Source: Desmodesmus armatus (taxonomy: Eukaryota; Chlorophyta; Chlorophyceae; Sphaeropleales; Scenedesmaceae). Taken from it: a stretch of DNA of 64,000 nucleotides. The translations under genes and the position numbers were made by a program. The notes below the pieces were generated by a model. That model saw nothing but the letters and a program-made list of their open reading frames with translations. It was not told the origin of the DNA and did not search any database. This document shows positions 18,732 to 31,100 of the stretch, piece after piece. Where the stretch lies: positions 1 to 64,000 of the forward strand of contig VIIQ02000851.1 of NCBI GenBank assembly GCA_007449985.2, in the 5' to 3' direction. Each line of letters begins with the position of its first letter. Position 1 is the first letter of the stretch.

Positions 18732-19123
18732 GGCTCAGCTGTCGTGTGAAGTTGACCAATCCAAGGGAGGCAGCACGTAACCTGATGAAGATTACACTGA
18801 ATGATTATCACGTGCTTCGGGGGCTGGTGCCGATACTTGATCGCTTCTTCTCGCGGAAGCACCTGTCATTAGTCATCTCTGAAGTATATGAACTGACAGG
18901 TCAGCTGAGGTGGAGCGGGGCTGCCTAAAGCTCGAGTTCTATATCTGTCCACTTTCTATGTCATTGATGTATCTGCCACTGCCCAGAGTGGCATGGGGGC
19001 AAGTGATGATGGATGCACCTGATCACCCAATTCAATCAACTTCTGTGTCTGATTCTGATTGACCATGACGGCAAATCAATCTATTCAACGCAGCTGAATC
19101 TCTGTATCAGGTTCTGATTGACC
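18732..19123. promoter_or_regulatory. divergent promoter interval of the unidentified gene and FAP54
   Basis: Only 392 bases separate the two start codons, which point away from each other. The part next to FAP54 carries a near-duplicate of the start region: CTGATTGACCATGAC occurs at about 19051-19068 and again just before the true ATG at 19124. No TATA-like box was obvious. Confidence 0.5.
19065..19097 (+). other. possible upstream ORF duplicating the FAP54 start
   Basis: ATG at 19065 reads ten codons (MTANQSIQRS) to a TGA. Its first residues and upstream bases copy the FAP54 start (MTADQQ), 59 bases downstream. Whether it lies in the transcript is unknown. Confidence 0.4.
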
Positions 19124-22100
19124 ATGACAGCAGATCAGCAGGCAGCAGAAGCCTTTGACAGGGAGTGGCAGCATGCTGTGTCAGCAGGGCTGCCACCCCG
19201 CCCCTGCCTGTCTGACCATGGCGCAGTGCTCAAGCACCACCGCTGCGAGCACCAGCTGCATGAGACGCTCCAGTACTACAGCAGGAAGCTGCCAGCCTAT
19301 CTGTATGCGCCCCGCCTGCTGACTGCTGGTGCACAGCTGCAGGACAGGGCAGACTACCGCCTTGCTGCAGAGCTGTGCTTCCAGCGCCTGGTGGACCTGA
19401 ACTTGCCTGCTGCTCCAGACAGCAGCGGCAAGCTCGATGCAGCTGGCAGGTTGGGGCTGCATGTGCAGGCCCTGTATGGCCTGCATGCGTGCCATGCAGC
19501 TGAGGCTCTCCTGCACGATATGCACCTGCAGCACCAGCACACCATATCAACTGCCCTGGCAGCACTGGCAGGCCTGCAGGCAGCATGTGAGATGGTCATG
19601 CCAGCTCAGCCAACACTGGTGCTTGCAGGCACGGAGCACATCCATAAGTTGGCAGCAAGGCTGCTCAAGGCGTGCGGTTCGCACAGCCAAGTGCTACCGC
19701 ACCTGCTGTTTGCAGCACGTGCCATGGAGTCCCACATCAGCTTGAGTGCCATCCAGCATCTGCCATGGCGTGTGCAGCTGTACGCAGCAGTAGCAGAGTG
19801 CCACTATGTGCAGCTCACCTGCAGCCAAGCAGCAGCAGGTGCAGGAGCATCCCACCAGCAGCAGCAGCAGGAGTCGTTGACTTCCTCTGTGCACGACAGC
19901 AGCGGTCTTCCACCAGCTGGAGAGTCTGCAGCAGATGCCGCCAGGGAAGTTCTTGCCGCAGGGCTGGCGCACCTGGCCAGCATCGCCAGGGCACAGTCCC
20001 TGGATGCAGTGCCAGCACCAGATGTGACGGCAGCCATACATGCAGCTCAGGCGCACCTGACCCTGTTGCAGATACTGTTCCCGCAAGACACAGCAGGAGC
20101 AGGGGCAGCACAGCCGGCCATGACAGCGCAGCAGCTGCTGGCAAGCTTGAAGGCAATTGGCAGCAGCCAGGAGCAGCTGTCAGCACTGCTGAGGCTGCTG
20201 CAGTCGGGGCTTGCCCAACACGCGTCCCCTCTGCAAAGAGTGCAGCTGCCTGCCCACCTCCAGGTGGCGATGGAGGCAGCAGCAGAGCTTGCAGCATCAG
20301 TTTTGTGCCTGGAGACCCCCGCTGGTGGCCAGGCAGCGCCAGCCATAACAGCCGCAGGGGTGGCTGACTTACACAGGGTGAGCACAGCTTGTGTAGTAGT
20401 GATCAGCAACTGCAACATGTCCCTTGTCAACTGTGCCTCAAGGGAGTCTTGTTGCCGGTGGCAACACATGCTGCGCAGCACTCTGAGTCTGAGTAGGATG
20501 GAGTGCTTCACTGCAGCAAACCTCGTAATCCTTACCATTGTCTGTGATAGGTGTGTCCGACATGGATGGCATCCAACGCGTACACTCACAGATTGTGTAC
20601 TGTGCATTCTGTCTTGCAGGGAATGCTGGGTATGGCACTCCAGTATCAGCAAGACCAGCTGCTGCAGAGGTTGCTCTCAGCAGTGCTGGGCAGTGCTGCA
20701 GAGGAAGCAGCCCTTGCAGAGACTGGAGCTGCCAGTGCCCTCTGCCCCTGTCTGTCAGCAGCAGCGGCAGTGCTTGATGGTGTCATGAAGGTGCAAGAGG
20801 CACCAGGTAGGTACCTGGGGCACTGGTAAGTGCGTCGGCCAGGCTGGCCGTGGCACAAATGCACGTGTTCCAGGCCCCTGGCTTAGGCCGCAGTAAGTCA
20901 GTGCTGCCTGGCTCTACTTTGTTGCTTGGCCTGCTCCAGTATTGTCAGATCAGCATGGCCTCATGCACAGTTTCAGCAAGCCTCGTCAGCAAAGCTATGT
21001 GCTGTCCCGGCAATGATGGGGGTGACTGCTGTTGCTGCTGCTACGTCGCTAGGTGATGCCACCATGCAGCAGCTGGCGGCCGTGCTGGTCACCCACAGTG
21101 CCGCTTTGGGCAGCTGCACCCCAAAGCTTCTGTCCGCAGCCGCCCTGGAGCTACATGCAGCAGCAGGGCCGCTGTTGGAGGGCTGCTTCAGTCACTCAGA
21201 CGGCAACGCAGAGGTAGTGCAGGCAGTCCTGGAGGGGCTGCATGCAGCCCTGGAGGCTGGTGCAGATAGTGTTGCCACTGATGGAGTCCTGCAGGGCAGC
21301 ATCGCACTGCGGCTGGCCGCGTTGCTGGAGCAGCAGCAGCAGCTGGACAGGGCGCTGGAGGTCGTGTGCCAGGTGATCCCCTGCATTTTGGATTGCCCGC
21401 CATGCCATGTCTGCAGCTGTGAGTCCCCTGGGGGGCAATGACAATGCTGAGTGAGCCAGTACTACTCCCTGAGGGACCTAACGGCTCTAGTTGCGAACTG
21501 TCTTGGGCCCTGCTGTTGGATGGATGCCAAGGTTTGCCTGGAGCGTATACCTGGACCACGCATGGGATGGCTGCGACAGGAGATGAGCACAAGACGCAGC
21601 AGCAGCGCTCTTAGCAGGGAGTAGTACTGGCTCACTCAGCGCCTGCTGTTCATCGTCACCACGGGCCACCCTACCAAAGCGCAACAAGCAGCCCATGGCT
21701 GCTTCATGACCAACGCCACTCATCCAGCAGTGCACTTGCTGCCGACCTGTGTGCAGGGGCTGGCGGCTGTCACTGCTGCCAGGTGTGACGCCCTCACTCA
21801 TCTTCAGGGTCAGGCGGACGAGCACGTGCGTTGGATCACTGGTGCACGCGCACAGCCGGACAACACCACTGCAGCCTTTCTTGAAGGTATGATGTCATAG
21901 CTGGCTTTTTGGTGTCTTGACCACATGCATAAGATACCTTCCGGTATCGGCAGCTCAGCTGATGATGTTGCAGATAGTCACATGAGGGTGTAGCTCCAGC
22001 TGCACCACACCCTGCATCCCACCAGCAGGCACCCTGCCGTTCGCTATCCTAGACCGATTGTTCTGGCAGTGCAGCCAGGACAGATGGACCGTGCGTTGTG

Positions 22101-25100
22101 TTGCCGCATCTGCAGGCATGTCAGATGTGGAGCAGGTGCTGGCGTGTCTGCATGCTGATGGTCTGATGCTGAGGAGCCGCCTGCAACTCAAGATCGGCAT
22201 GCGGGAGGCAGCAGCCAAGACGACAGCACACCAGCAGCGGCTGCAGGCCACGCTGCAGAAGCGGGACCAGCAGGCAGACATTTTCGGCGCGCGCACACGC
22301 AAGGAGCGCCGTCTGGATGCAGCTGCTGTGGAGAATGCGGGGCACCCTCCCGCAACCGCGCCGGTGAGTCGTGTCTGTACCACTGCCGCATACTTGGTTA
22401 CTTTTTTGCTGGTGTGTGAGTTTACAGGCATGCAGGCTACCTTTTGGGGTCTTGCTTGGCCCTCAACAGGCCACCTGAGTGTGCCCAGTACACCCTAGTA
22501 ATGAAGGGTGGTTGCTGTGACAGACTCACCAGCTTTATTCGTTGTTGTCAACTGATTGCAGGACGTGGAGCAGAGGCTGCTGCTGGAGTGTGGCCATTGT
22601 CCATACCAACGAGCCTTGGTGCTGGCATCTGTTGCCCTGGTGCAGCCAGATGCCGACAGGCAGACAGCACTGCTAGAGGTATGGTCCTCAGCAGATGCGA
22701 CCTTTACCTGGAGTTGACCGCTTCACAGCAGTTTGAAACAAGTAATTGCCACAGCACAGAGCCTCTGTTGCCGACAGTTGGCAACGCCCTTGGTGCAATT
22801 GCTGGCTGCACTGCACCTGTGCATCCTACGCGCACTAGCCTGCAGTCAATTGGTGGTGCACTCGCTCTGATGACAGGGCGCGATGACAGGGCGCCACGCA
22901 TTGCACTATGGCATGCCACCCTCGACCAACATCACATGCATGCTGCCCTGCTGCTACACAGGAGGCCTGTGACGTCCTGCACTCTGCACACAAGGGTGAG
23001 GCCAAGGTGTTTGCCTCACAGCAGCCGTCCCCTGAGGCGCTGCGGCGCCTCAGCGCCCACCACATCAGGTAACACCGTGCTGAGACTGGCATTCCAGTAA
23101 GGTTGCTCTCCTCCAAAGTGGAGGCTTCTTGTAGCAGCACTGCGTGTTAGCAGCACTGGTGTTTGTGCACCGCTGTGCGCATGACCTGATACGAGATATG
23201 GTGTCCACTGCTGTCATCAGGCCCGCCAACCCCAAGGTGCTGTGTCGAACACTCAACAGCATCAGCCTCACAGCCTTCCCCATCAAGGTGTCCAGGGAGG
23301 CAAGGAGGCCTGCAGCCTTTGCAGCCTACTGCAAGCCCTGTGCGGCTGGCGTGTCGATAACCGTCAACAAGACTGCGATGGAGTACCCAGGTAGGCGATT
23401 GGTCCCCCAAATGCCTTTGTGTATGCTGGCAGACCCGTGGTGCTCTCGCCAGTGTTCAGCTGCCACCATGGCAGCTGCGATCAAATACTGCTCACACTGC
23501 ATTCCACATGGAAGCACTACATTCATGCTGCACGGGTAGCTTAGCTTGCCAGGCTGGTCAGCATGTGCCGTCCTGCGCTGCTTGGCAGGTTCTGGCGTAC
23601 GTGTTCCCATTGGCGGCCGTGTCACCATCGAGGGGTTGCAGAGCAACGAGGCTTACAGCTTTGCAGTGGCAGGTAAGTGCTCCCAGGCTCTGCTCCCTGC
23701 ACTGCCCCAGTGCTACCGGTACCCTGAACTCAGGCTAAGTGTGATGCCCGTGAGTACTACTCAAGTACTACTCAAGTACTAGTAGTCCATTGTGATGTGC
23801 TGCAAAGTTTCAAGTTAGGCTGTGTTCACAGCTCCTCACTCCTTCTGAAACAAGCTACTTGGACAGAAGTACCTATTTGAAAGGTGGTGCTTTGCTCTGC
23901 ATGTCCACAGTGTACGATGACCAAGGCACGCTGCTGGGTGAACTCGGCAGCAGCAGCCCGCCCATCGTCATGTCCCTGCCTCTGCCAGTCTACTACTGCT
24001 ACGCGCAAGTGCTCCTGGCAGCAGCCCAGCTGGGCCTGTGGACAGTGGCCAAGCGAGCGGCAGCAGTCCTGTTCCCACGCTTCATCACAGTCACACCAGC
24101 ACGTCCTCTCTGGGAGGCGCACCCTGCAGACCGCTACAGCATACAGGCACAGCAGATCTCAGCGCAGGTGGCTCCCTTCCTGCGGCTGCTGGTGCAGGCC
24201 ATGTACGCATATGCAGGCCACCAAGCCGCAAAGCATGTTGAGGCCCTGAGCCAGCCTGGCAGCAGTGACAGCAGTGCGGAAGGCAGCCAGGAGGCAATAG
24301 GGGCAGCAGTGGCCTGGGTGTTACCGCAGCTAGCACAGCGCTGCTGTTGGGATTGTCGGAGAGCCGACTGCCGCAGCAGGTGGCGCTTCTGGAGGCTGCA
24401 CAGCGGCATCTGTTGGCGATGCAGGTGCGGTCGATGGCCTAAGAGCATGACATGCCTTCTGGGTCTTGAGAGAGAGGCGTCCGTACCAGATGCCTGGATA
24501 CAGAAACAATTGACTCGAGGTTTAGCCACCTGCGACGGGTGTTTGTCAGTCACCACATGGTGGGAGCAGTGCTCTGCATTCAGTTGATAGGCAGCATAGT
24601 TGCTACATGATTAGCTGCCATGTTGGTCAACAGGTAGGGGCCCTTGTTAGTGCAGAACGACATGCCATGACAGCGCCTGTCATTTGCCCCCCACCCCCTC
24701 CCCACTACTGATGCGATCCCCAACATGCCGCACAGGTGGCTGCGCAGGCTGGCGATGAGATGCTGGTGGAGGAAGGCGCCCTCAGGACCTTCAACCTGCT
24801 CACACCCCTCCTGCAACAGCAGGACATCAGCCCAACACTCTTTCAGCCCCTGTCCGAGCTCCACAGCTGCCTTGCAGCCGTCAAGGACACCACCCCTGGC
24901 TCCATCTCAGGGCACAAGAAGCAGCGGCAGCAGGCCGCGCAGGCACTAGCGGCTGCAGGTGTTTGGACAATGCGTATCCTGCAGCCTGTGGGGCCGGTCC
25001 TGGCCTGTGGCAGTGCTGCTGTCGCAGCTCACAGTGTCATGGGGCTTCAGCTGAAGCCTTCTGCAGCCCTTGCTGCACTTGACGGGGCGCTGCTGCGTGT

Positions 25101-28100
25101 GCTGGCCGGCAGCAGTCATCTATCAGCGGGATTAGCAGCTGCAGCCACTGCCGCGCAGGGTGGTAGCAGCCCAGCAAAGGCTGGGAAGGCAGGGGGTAAG
25201 AAGCATCAGGCGGGGCACAAGGGCGGGGGCCAGAAAGCTGCAGCAGCAGCAGGCAGGCCGACTACGCCGGGTTTGAGTGCAGGGCCTGCAGGTGCAGCAA
25301 CGGGGGCTGATCAAGCCAAGGAACTGGCTGCACTGCAGGAGCTGCTGCTGTGGCATCCCCATGGCGCTGCATGGGCTGCTGATCTGCATGCAACACGGTA
25401 GGCAAAAACTTCCCACTTCTCCTGCGAGGGCTGCTGGCAGTAGTGTGCAGAAATGCTTTCTGCAAGCTCGTGTGCATGCAAGTTTGCATATCATACAGCA
25501 GTTATCAAGCTTGATGAACAGCAGCATCATCAATGCAAGGACACAGCGGTCGAATGCGTATGCCAGGCATCCTCCCAGAATCTTACCATACAGATGTTTG
25601 TATTACTTAGTCCCCATCGCATGTTCATGGGGTCTGACAACCCCATTGCATTGCTGCAGGTGTGAGGACCCGCTAGATTTGGTGGCTCAGGTCCTGCCAA
25701 AGCTGGAGCAACCCCATGCCTTGATCACATGCTGGCCGCTGCTGTCGGCTCCAGCAGCACAGAGCCACCCAAGTGGCTGCCACTGTGCGTGCTGCTAATG
25801 CAAGCTGCCGCCCGGCAGCATGGCGCAGCCCTGTGGCTGTCACTGCCACCTGCAGAGAAGGGCTGCCCTGGCGCTGGTGTGCTGGTCGGGGTGTCAGCTG
25901 ACGCACTACCGGACTCGGCTCAGGTTGGGGCCAGCCCGCAGCTGGTTGCAGCTGCAGGGGCAGCAGCGGAGCTGCTGCAGGCTGTCAAGCAGGTGGTGCG
26001 ACTGGCGGCACGCAGGCTGCAGTTTCTGGCCTGGCCCAGCAGCCCCAGGTGTGTCAGAAACGTCAGTGTCTCTATAATGCCTCTTGTTGATCTGTTTGGA
26101 TGGGGGAAAGGGCCAGGGGCAAAGGGTTCAGACCATGCGCGTGTGAGAATCGGGAGAGGTTTGTGTTCAAAGGGAGGGGATGTAAGAAAACCAGGGAGGG
26201 ACCTGCTGAGTGGCTTGCATGATTTTGTTACATACTAATACTACAAGTGTAACATGTGTGTGTGCAGGTGGACTGTGGAGGCTGGTGCAGCAGCGCTAGA
26301 GGCGGAGGGTTTTGTACTGGGAGACCAGGGGACAGCAGCCGCTGCACCTCAGCCCGAGCTCCCTGCTGGTGCATCAGCAGCAGCAAAGACAGCAGCGACG
26401 GCAGCCTGGCAGCAGCAGAACGCTGAGCTGATTGTCCAGGTAAGAACTCAACCTGCACTGGGAAGATGCGTGGGCTGGGGACTTTGGATGCATGTGGTAT
26501 GCCATGACCCCGCTGGCATTGAACTGTCAGTGATGTGTGTGCATAACTCACCACAGGTGCCACAAACACCAAAACATCATGTTGGAGTCCAACAGATTAA
26601 GTGCTACATATCAGCTGCCAACAACTTCAACTTGTTGGCAACATCATGTGTGTGAACCATCTCGCAGGAGCGTCGGCGGTTGGCTGCAGTGCAGCTGCTG
26701 CAGCAGCACCTGCCTGTCCTGCTGGGCCGCCGGGTGGCCATCCTTGCAGCACGCCAGCAGCTCGCGGCCTGGGCACCATGGCTGGCACAGCTGCACACCA
26801 TCGTTGGCGGCCTAGCAGCAGAAGCAGCAGCACAGCTGCTGGCGCACTCTGCTGGGCACGGGACCAGCAAGCCTCCTGCAGAGGGCATGACTGCCACGCA
26901 GGTTGCAGCATCCACTCCCGCAGGTCCCACAGACGGCGCAGCGACGGCTCGCAGTAGCACGGAGAATGCTGACGGAGACCCTGCTGCAGCAGCAGCTGGT
27001 GGGGAGAGTGCTGCAGTTGGTGGTGCTGCTGATGCTGCAGCTGCACCAGCACCAGCACCACCTCAACCCCCATCTGTTGCTGGTAGCAAGCTTGCTTCTC
27101 CACGGAAGTCCTCGACTGACAGCGCCAGGCCGCAGACTGCAGCACAGCCAGCAGGGGAGGCTTCTCCTGCTGCCGCTGCCAGCGCTAGGGTCAACCCTGT
27201 GGCGGAGCTTGCACAAGTGTTGGCTGTGCAGGTAGGGGCACTGCAGTTGGCCTGGCCAGCAAGCTGGTGTTGACTTGCATCAGTGCCATCGTCTTTGCGT
27301 GTACCAGACATCATTGCTTGTCCGTCTGCGCAAACATGCAGATGTAGTGCAGTCATGCGAAAAGTGTTGACTGCCACAACTTCAGTATGAACCTGGAAGC
27401 TGCATGACTCCACTGAGCTTGTCATGCCATCCGCTGTGCTGCAGGCCCACCAGCAGTTTGCACAAGCAGCCACGCTCGCTGCTCGCAGTAGCCACCACCA
27501 GCAGCTGTTCAGCACAGCCAAGCAGCTTCAGGGTGTCAGCAGCTACCTGCTCAACAGGCTGCCAGCCCTGCTGACCCCTGCCCCAGCAGTCACATGGACC
27601 GTACAGCCCCTCCCGGACCCTCAGGTACCGCCCCTTGCTGCCGCGGCATTAGAGCGGGCACCTGCAGACCCTACAGCAGGCGCAGCAGCAGGCAAAGGGG
27701 TGGGTGCGGACAAGAAGGCTGCTGCAAGCATGGCGGGCAGCAAGGCTGCAGGCGCAGGGGACAAGAAACCTGCAAATGGTGCAGGCAGGCCTGGGAAGGC
27801 TGGTCAACCACGTGCTGATGCCAAGCACACACTGCTGCCCGGGTCTCAGAGGCCGCATGTGGGCACCGCTCTCAGGTGGATGCGTGGTCAGCCTTTGGTG
27901 GTCTGAATTCATGCTTGTTTGGGTCCGTGCATGGTGGAATTTTGTGGGTGAACACTACACTGCGCAGCCAGCAAGCATGGTAGCAACACTGCTCGCGACA
28001 CCCTTGCTGCCCGTCCCCAGCGCAGTACAGTGTGAATCCCTGCATCCAGTTGCTGCTGTTGGGTGGATGTACGTACACCTAGGAGACTGATGCGCTGCCC

Positions 28101-31100
28101 TGTCATCCTGCCGACGCAGGAGTGTTGCGGCAGCTTTGCTTGCTGCTCTGCAGCAGCTCCGTGCACAATCCATCAACCCTGGCCGGCCAATCGGCTCTGC
28201 TGGCACCGTTGCTCAAGCTGAAGCCCCCCTCACAGGCCCGGAAGCCACGGCAGGACCTGCAGCAGCAGAGGGCGGGAGTGTCACAGCCAGAAGCTTCAAG
28301 TCTTCAGCCAGTGGCTTCAGCTTTGGGTCTGATGCAGTGGTGGAGTGCTGGCATGCGGGCAGTGGAGTGGATGTGGCTGGACTGACACAGCTGCTGGCTG
28401 TGGTGCTGAGGGTGCTGCGCAACATGGAGCGGCGGAAATGCATGCTGGAACTGGGTGAGATAAACTGCTCATACAACGCCGAATGCATCAGTAAAGGTTG
28501 TTGTCGGACTTGACCTGATGAAGGAGATTGTTTGTGCTACATCTCACCTGCAGAATTGCCGAGTTGTTGTCTCCCAGTTCAGGCTGTGGTACTTGCCTGC
28601 AACCTGATTGGCCAGCACTTCAGCACAGTGGACTACAGGGACCGGCGTGAAATCACAACTGCTGTTGCCACCAATTGGTGCTTCCTGCTGCAGGCAGTGC
28701 TTGGCTTGAGCTCTGCCAGGGTTCTGCGGATGCTGTGCTGGTGCCGTTGCTGCTGCCAGCAGCACTCAAGGGGGGGTCTGCAGCAGACGTTGCCGCCCTG
28801 CAGGAGGCTCACAAGGCCCTGGCAGCTGACAGGAACAGCGCCCTTGACGACCTGGCCAAAGTGAGTGCACAAGCCATGTCACGCCGTCAATGTACATGTG
28901 CTGCCACCATCCGAGTGGGTTTGTGCCACAGTGTCACCCCTTGAATTTGTCTGGTGGCTGCCTTTGTCAAACCGCAGACAGGAGGCGGGTTGCCGCGCTG
29001 CAAAACTTCCAGCAGCACGTGTGCGCCACCGGGAATGATTTTGTACCAGCCGGGATGACTGCATGCTGCCGCCACCTTGGATGAATATGCCACCATGCTC
29101 ATCTACTGCAGGCCCGCCTCCATGCGACTGAGCGCCTGCAAGGGCTGACGCCTCTTGACAACGCGACCAGCACCGGCAGTGGCGCGAATCAGCTATCCTG
29201 TCAAGTGGCAGACACGAGAGCCGATTTTGCGCTGGTACCAGCAGAGTATGAGAGGGTGGTGGCCCAGCTCAAGAAGCGGGGCGAGAAGGGGCATATGATC
29301 CTGGCACTGAATGAGGTGAGGGCAGTGCCAGCTGCATGAGCCCTAGCACCTGGCACCTGACAAATGCATCGCCAGGATTATTTATCTATGGTCCTAGACA
29401 GCGAGACGTGCTCGTGCATCTTAAGCGCATCGGGTCCTGGCCCCACTATACAGCAGGATATGCGCAACTATCACACACGGTATGTGCTGGCGCTCCCAGT
29501 GTGCAGCGCACTAGCTGCATTTGCATGGGCACCTCTGCAGCCACAGCTGTTGTGACATGTCATGCCTCAGCAAAGCAAATAGCACTCTCCGCCATGCTAT
29601 GCTGTGTTGCTGTGCATGCAGCTTGGCGATGTCCATGCTCACCTGGGCAACTGGTCAAAGGCGAGTGAGGCTTGGTCAAGCGCTGTGGACGCCTTGCTGG
29701 GTGTCTATCACGTGGTGGACGTGTGGAGGACAAAGCTGGAGCTGGGCAGCGGCGAGCAGCAGCTGAAGCACTACGGCGTGCATGGGCTGCTGTTGGCAAT
29801 AACTATCCTGGGGAAGCTGGCAAGGTGAGCATATAGACGTATAGAACAAGCATGATTGAACACAATGATCATACTTGGCCCTCAGGGGCGTTGGCATGGG
29901 TGGTGTCAAAGATTGCATCAAGTGCGCTTCAGCTGGAGGTGCTAACATACTCCATCTAGGCAGGTGTAAACTGTATGTCCAGGATCGGTGAAAATTGCCC
30001 TCCGTATATGGCTGATCTGGTAACACACACATTGAAGTCTCATGCACCATGTCACAGTAACAGTAACAGAAAGCTGGTATGGTGATGCAGGTACACTTCC
30101 AGCGGCAATCTGGGCAGCCGCCTCAGCTGTGCCTTACTGGCGGCGGAGCTGCTGCCGGCTGTGTTCTGTACTGACATCATCCACCCTCAGCGCCGCCTCG
30201 ACTTTGCTGCATATGTGCCACTAGAGATCTGGCCGGGTGTGGATGTGTTTGAGGACCCCTACAGGTGAGCTTGATGCTCGTGATGCAGGCACCTGGTCAC
30301 TTGAGGATACATGCTGTTGACAATGTACAGTTGCGGGGTCTGGTTGCTGGCTGGCTTGGGCACGCAGAACTGTACTGCTGCCTACAGAGTGAGGGGTGCA
30401 GTTCCACTGTACTGCCTGCAAATGGTCAGACCTCTGCTCCCGTCAGATATTTGAGAGTCCTTATGGAACCTCCACAGAGCGACGGCCAAGGGCCTCCACA
30501 GAGCGAGGTCAAGGACTGAGGGCAGCTTGCAAGGCAGCTTTTGATAGTATGTTGGAGGGTGAGACAGCGGCACCCTACCAGGTGTAGCTGCAACTGCTGT
30601 GGCATAGCAGTATGTTTCAACAACGGATGCAGGCAGACACACGCGTGCGTTCGCTGTATCCAACCCATCCCGTGCTGTCCATCTGGCTGCTTCACAGGTG
30701 CAACGCAGCACAGCTGGCTTCCAGCCTGGAGTGCCTGTGCGGCATCCTGCAGGAGCAGCAGCTGCACCTGCTGTCCCTGCCCCTCCTCTCCCTGTGGGAG
30801 CACACCAGTCTGTTTGTGACACACGACAGGCCCTCCACTGTGCTGGCCCGCATCACCAGGACCAAAGCCCTGGCAGCACTGGGGCTCATGCCGCAGGCAG
30901 CAGCTGTCCTGCAGGGCCTCATGCATGGTTCAAACCTCCCCGGCCTTGTGCTGGGCCCGCCTCAGCCCGTGCTGGGGGCAAACGGCCTTGCTGTCGACCT
31001 TCAGGGTGCAGCCGCTGACGTGGGCGGGAAGGGTGCAGCCAAGGCGAGTATCCATGCAGCGGCTGCAGGAGAGGGCAAGGAGGGAAGAGACGGGAAGGAG

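Noticed and set aside
19437..20367. Other-frame open reading frames over FAP54 exon 1
   Set aside because: They arise from GC-rich codon composition; only the annotated frame splices in phase into the following exons.
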